A DNA stretch of 11,539 nucleotides from an uncultured Faecalibacterium sp. (lineage in GTDB: Bacteria; Bacillota; Clostridia; Oscillospirales; Ruminococcaceae). Position 1 is the stretch's first letter. The number at the start of each line of letters is the position of its first letter. The DNA is taken from positions 1 through 11,539 of the forward strand of contig CAAFSR010000389.1 in assembly GCA_900765705.1 (NCBI GenBank), in the 5' to 3' direction. Positions 11,386 through 11,539 of the stretch are shown here, piece by piece. The notes under the pieces were generated by a model. That model saw only the letters and a program-made list of their open reading frames with translations, was not told the origin of the DNA and searched no databases. The position numbers and the translations under genes are program-made.

Positions 11386-11539
11386 TTAGCCCAGTGCCTG
11401 CTGAAGCTTGGCAAAGTCCTCCAGCGTCAGTGCCTCCGGGCGGATGCGGGCATCAAAGCCGGCGGCCTCGATGGCGGCAATGACCTTCTCCTTGGGCAGG
11501 CCCAGCCCGCCTGCAATGGCGTTGGCGGCGGTCTTGCGG
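11386..11539 (-). CDS. rsmA: 16S rRNA dimethyladenosine transferase, C-terminal end (partial)
   Basis: Only the last 50 residues are in the window: RKTAANAIAGGLGLPKEKVI, then EAAGFDARIRPEALTLEDFA and KLQQALG before TAA. The pattern R-RKT-xN-x-L, followed by a helix, G-D-x-x-RPE-x-LxxEDFAxLxxAL, is the conserved C-terminal domain of RsmA (KsgA). This enzyme dimethylates two adjacent adenines in helix 45 of 16S rRNA using S-adenosylmethionine during small-subunit assembly. The catalytic Rossmann domain lies beyond the right edge. The assignment rests on this tail alone but the motif is characteristic. Confidence 0.8.
   Translation of the reverse strand, partial: RKTAANAIAGGLGLPKEKVIAAIEAAGFDARIRPEALTLEDFAKLQQALG

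Overview
The window looks like a chromosomal segment from a gut Firmicute of the Oscillospiraceae/Ruminococcaceae, most like Faecalibacterium. This is judged from the GC-rich, CTG/GCC-rich flanking genes, a FucO-type lactaldehyde reductase and the Gram-positive style ribosome binding sites. No database search was possible.

Layout. The left flank (1-2063) holds a partial CmpB/DUF1113-type membrane protein gene and a fucO-like iron alcohol dehydrogenase, both on the minus strand, followed by the promoter of a tRNA-Thr(TGT) gene on the plus strand. The right flank (10118-11539) holds the displaced tRNA terminator, a sugar-phosphate isomerase/epimerase (TIM barrel) gene on plus, and the C-terminal end of rsmA/ksgA on minus.

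Between them sits an integrated element of 7,978 bp (core to core). It is bounded by a 47-bp direct repeat (2093-2139 and 10071-10117) that is the 3' part of the tRNA gene. The tRNA stays intact at the left end, and the element brings its own strong hairpin terminator right behind it. The integrase lies next to the right end. Paired copies of AAGTGCGACA, probably integrase arm-binding sites, lie just inside both ends.

Element logic. A control region (7354-7544) separates two divergent units. Rightward are an XRE repressor without a peptidase domain and an overlapping tyrosine integrase. Leftward is a tight operon: Cro-like HTH, Xis-like HTH, a 100-aa protein, a DUF6291-type replisome-organizer-like protein, a G39P-like helicase loader candidate, a CxxC zinc protein, a 45-aa overlapping ORF, a winged-helix-like protein and an 83-aa protein. 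Two operators with the same half-sites and the same 14-bp spacing overlap the two start regions. This int-repressor <> str-xis-rep order resembles phage-inducible chromosomal islands. No capsid, portal, terminase, tail, lysis, relaxase or type IV secretion gene is visible, so the element is probably a small phage satellite, a remnant prophage or a mobilizable element that depends on a helper.

The left third of the element (2200-4330) carries likely accessory functions: a ribbon-helix-helix regulator with a 23-aa membrane peptide on plus, a divergent two-gene operon (108 aa and 78 aa, unknown), and a roughly 300-bp non-coding tract packed with inverted repeats that could be an origin or another recognition region.
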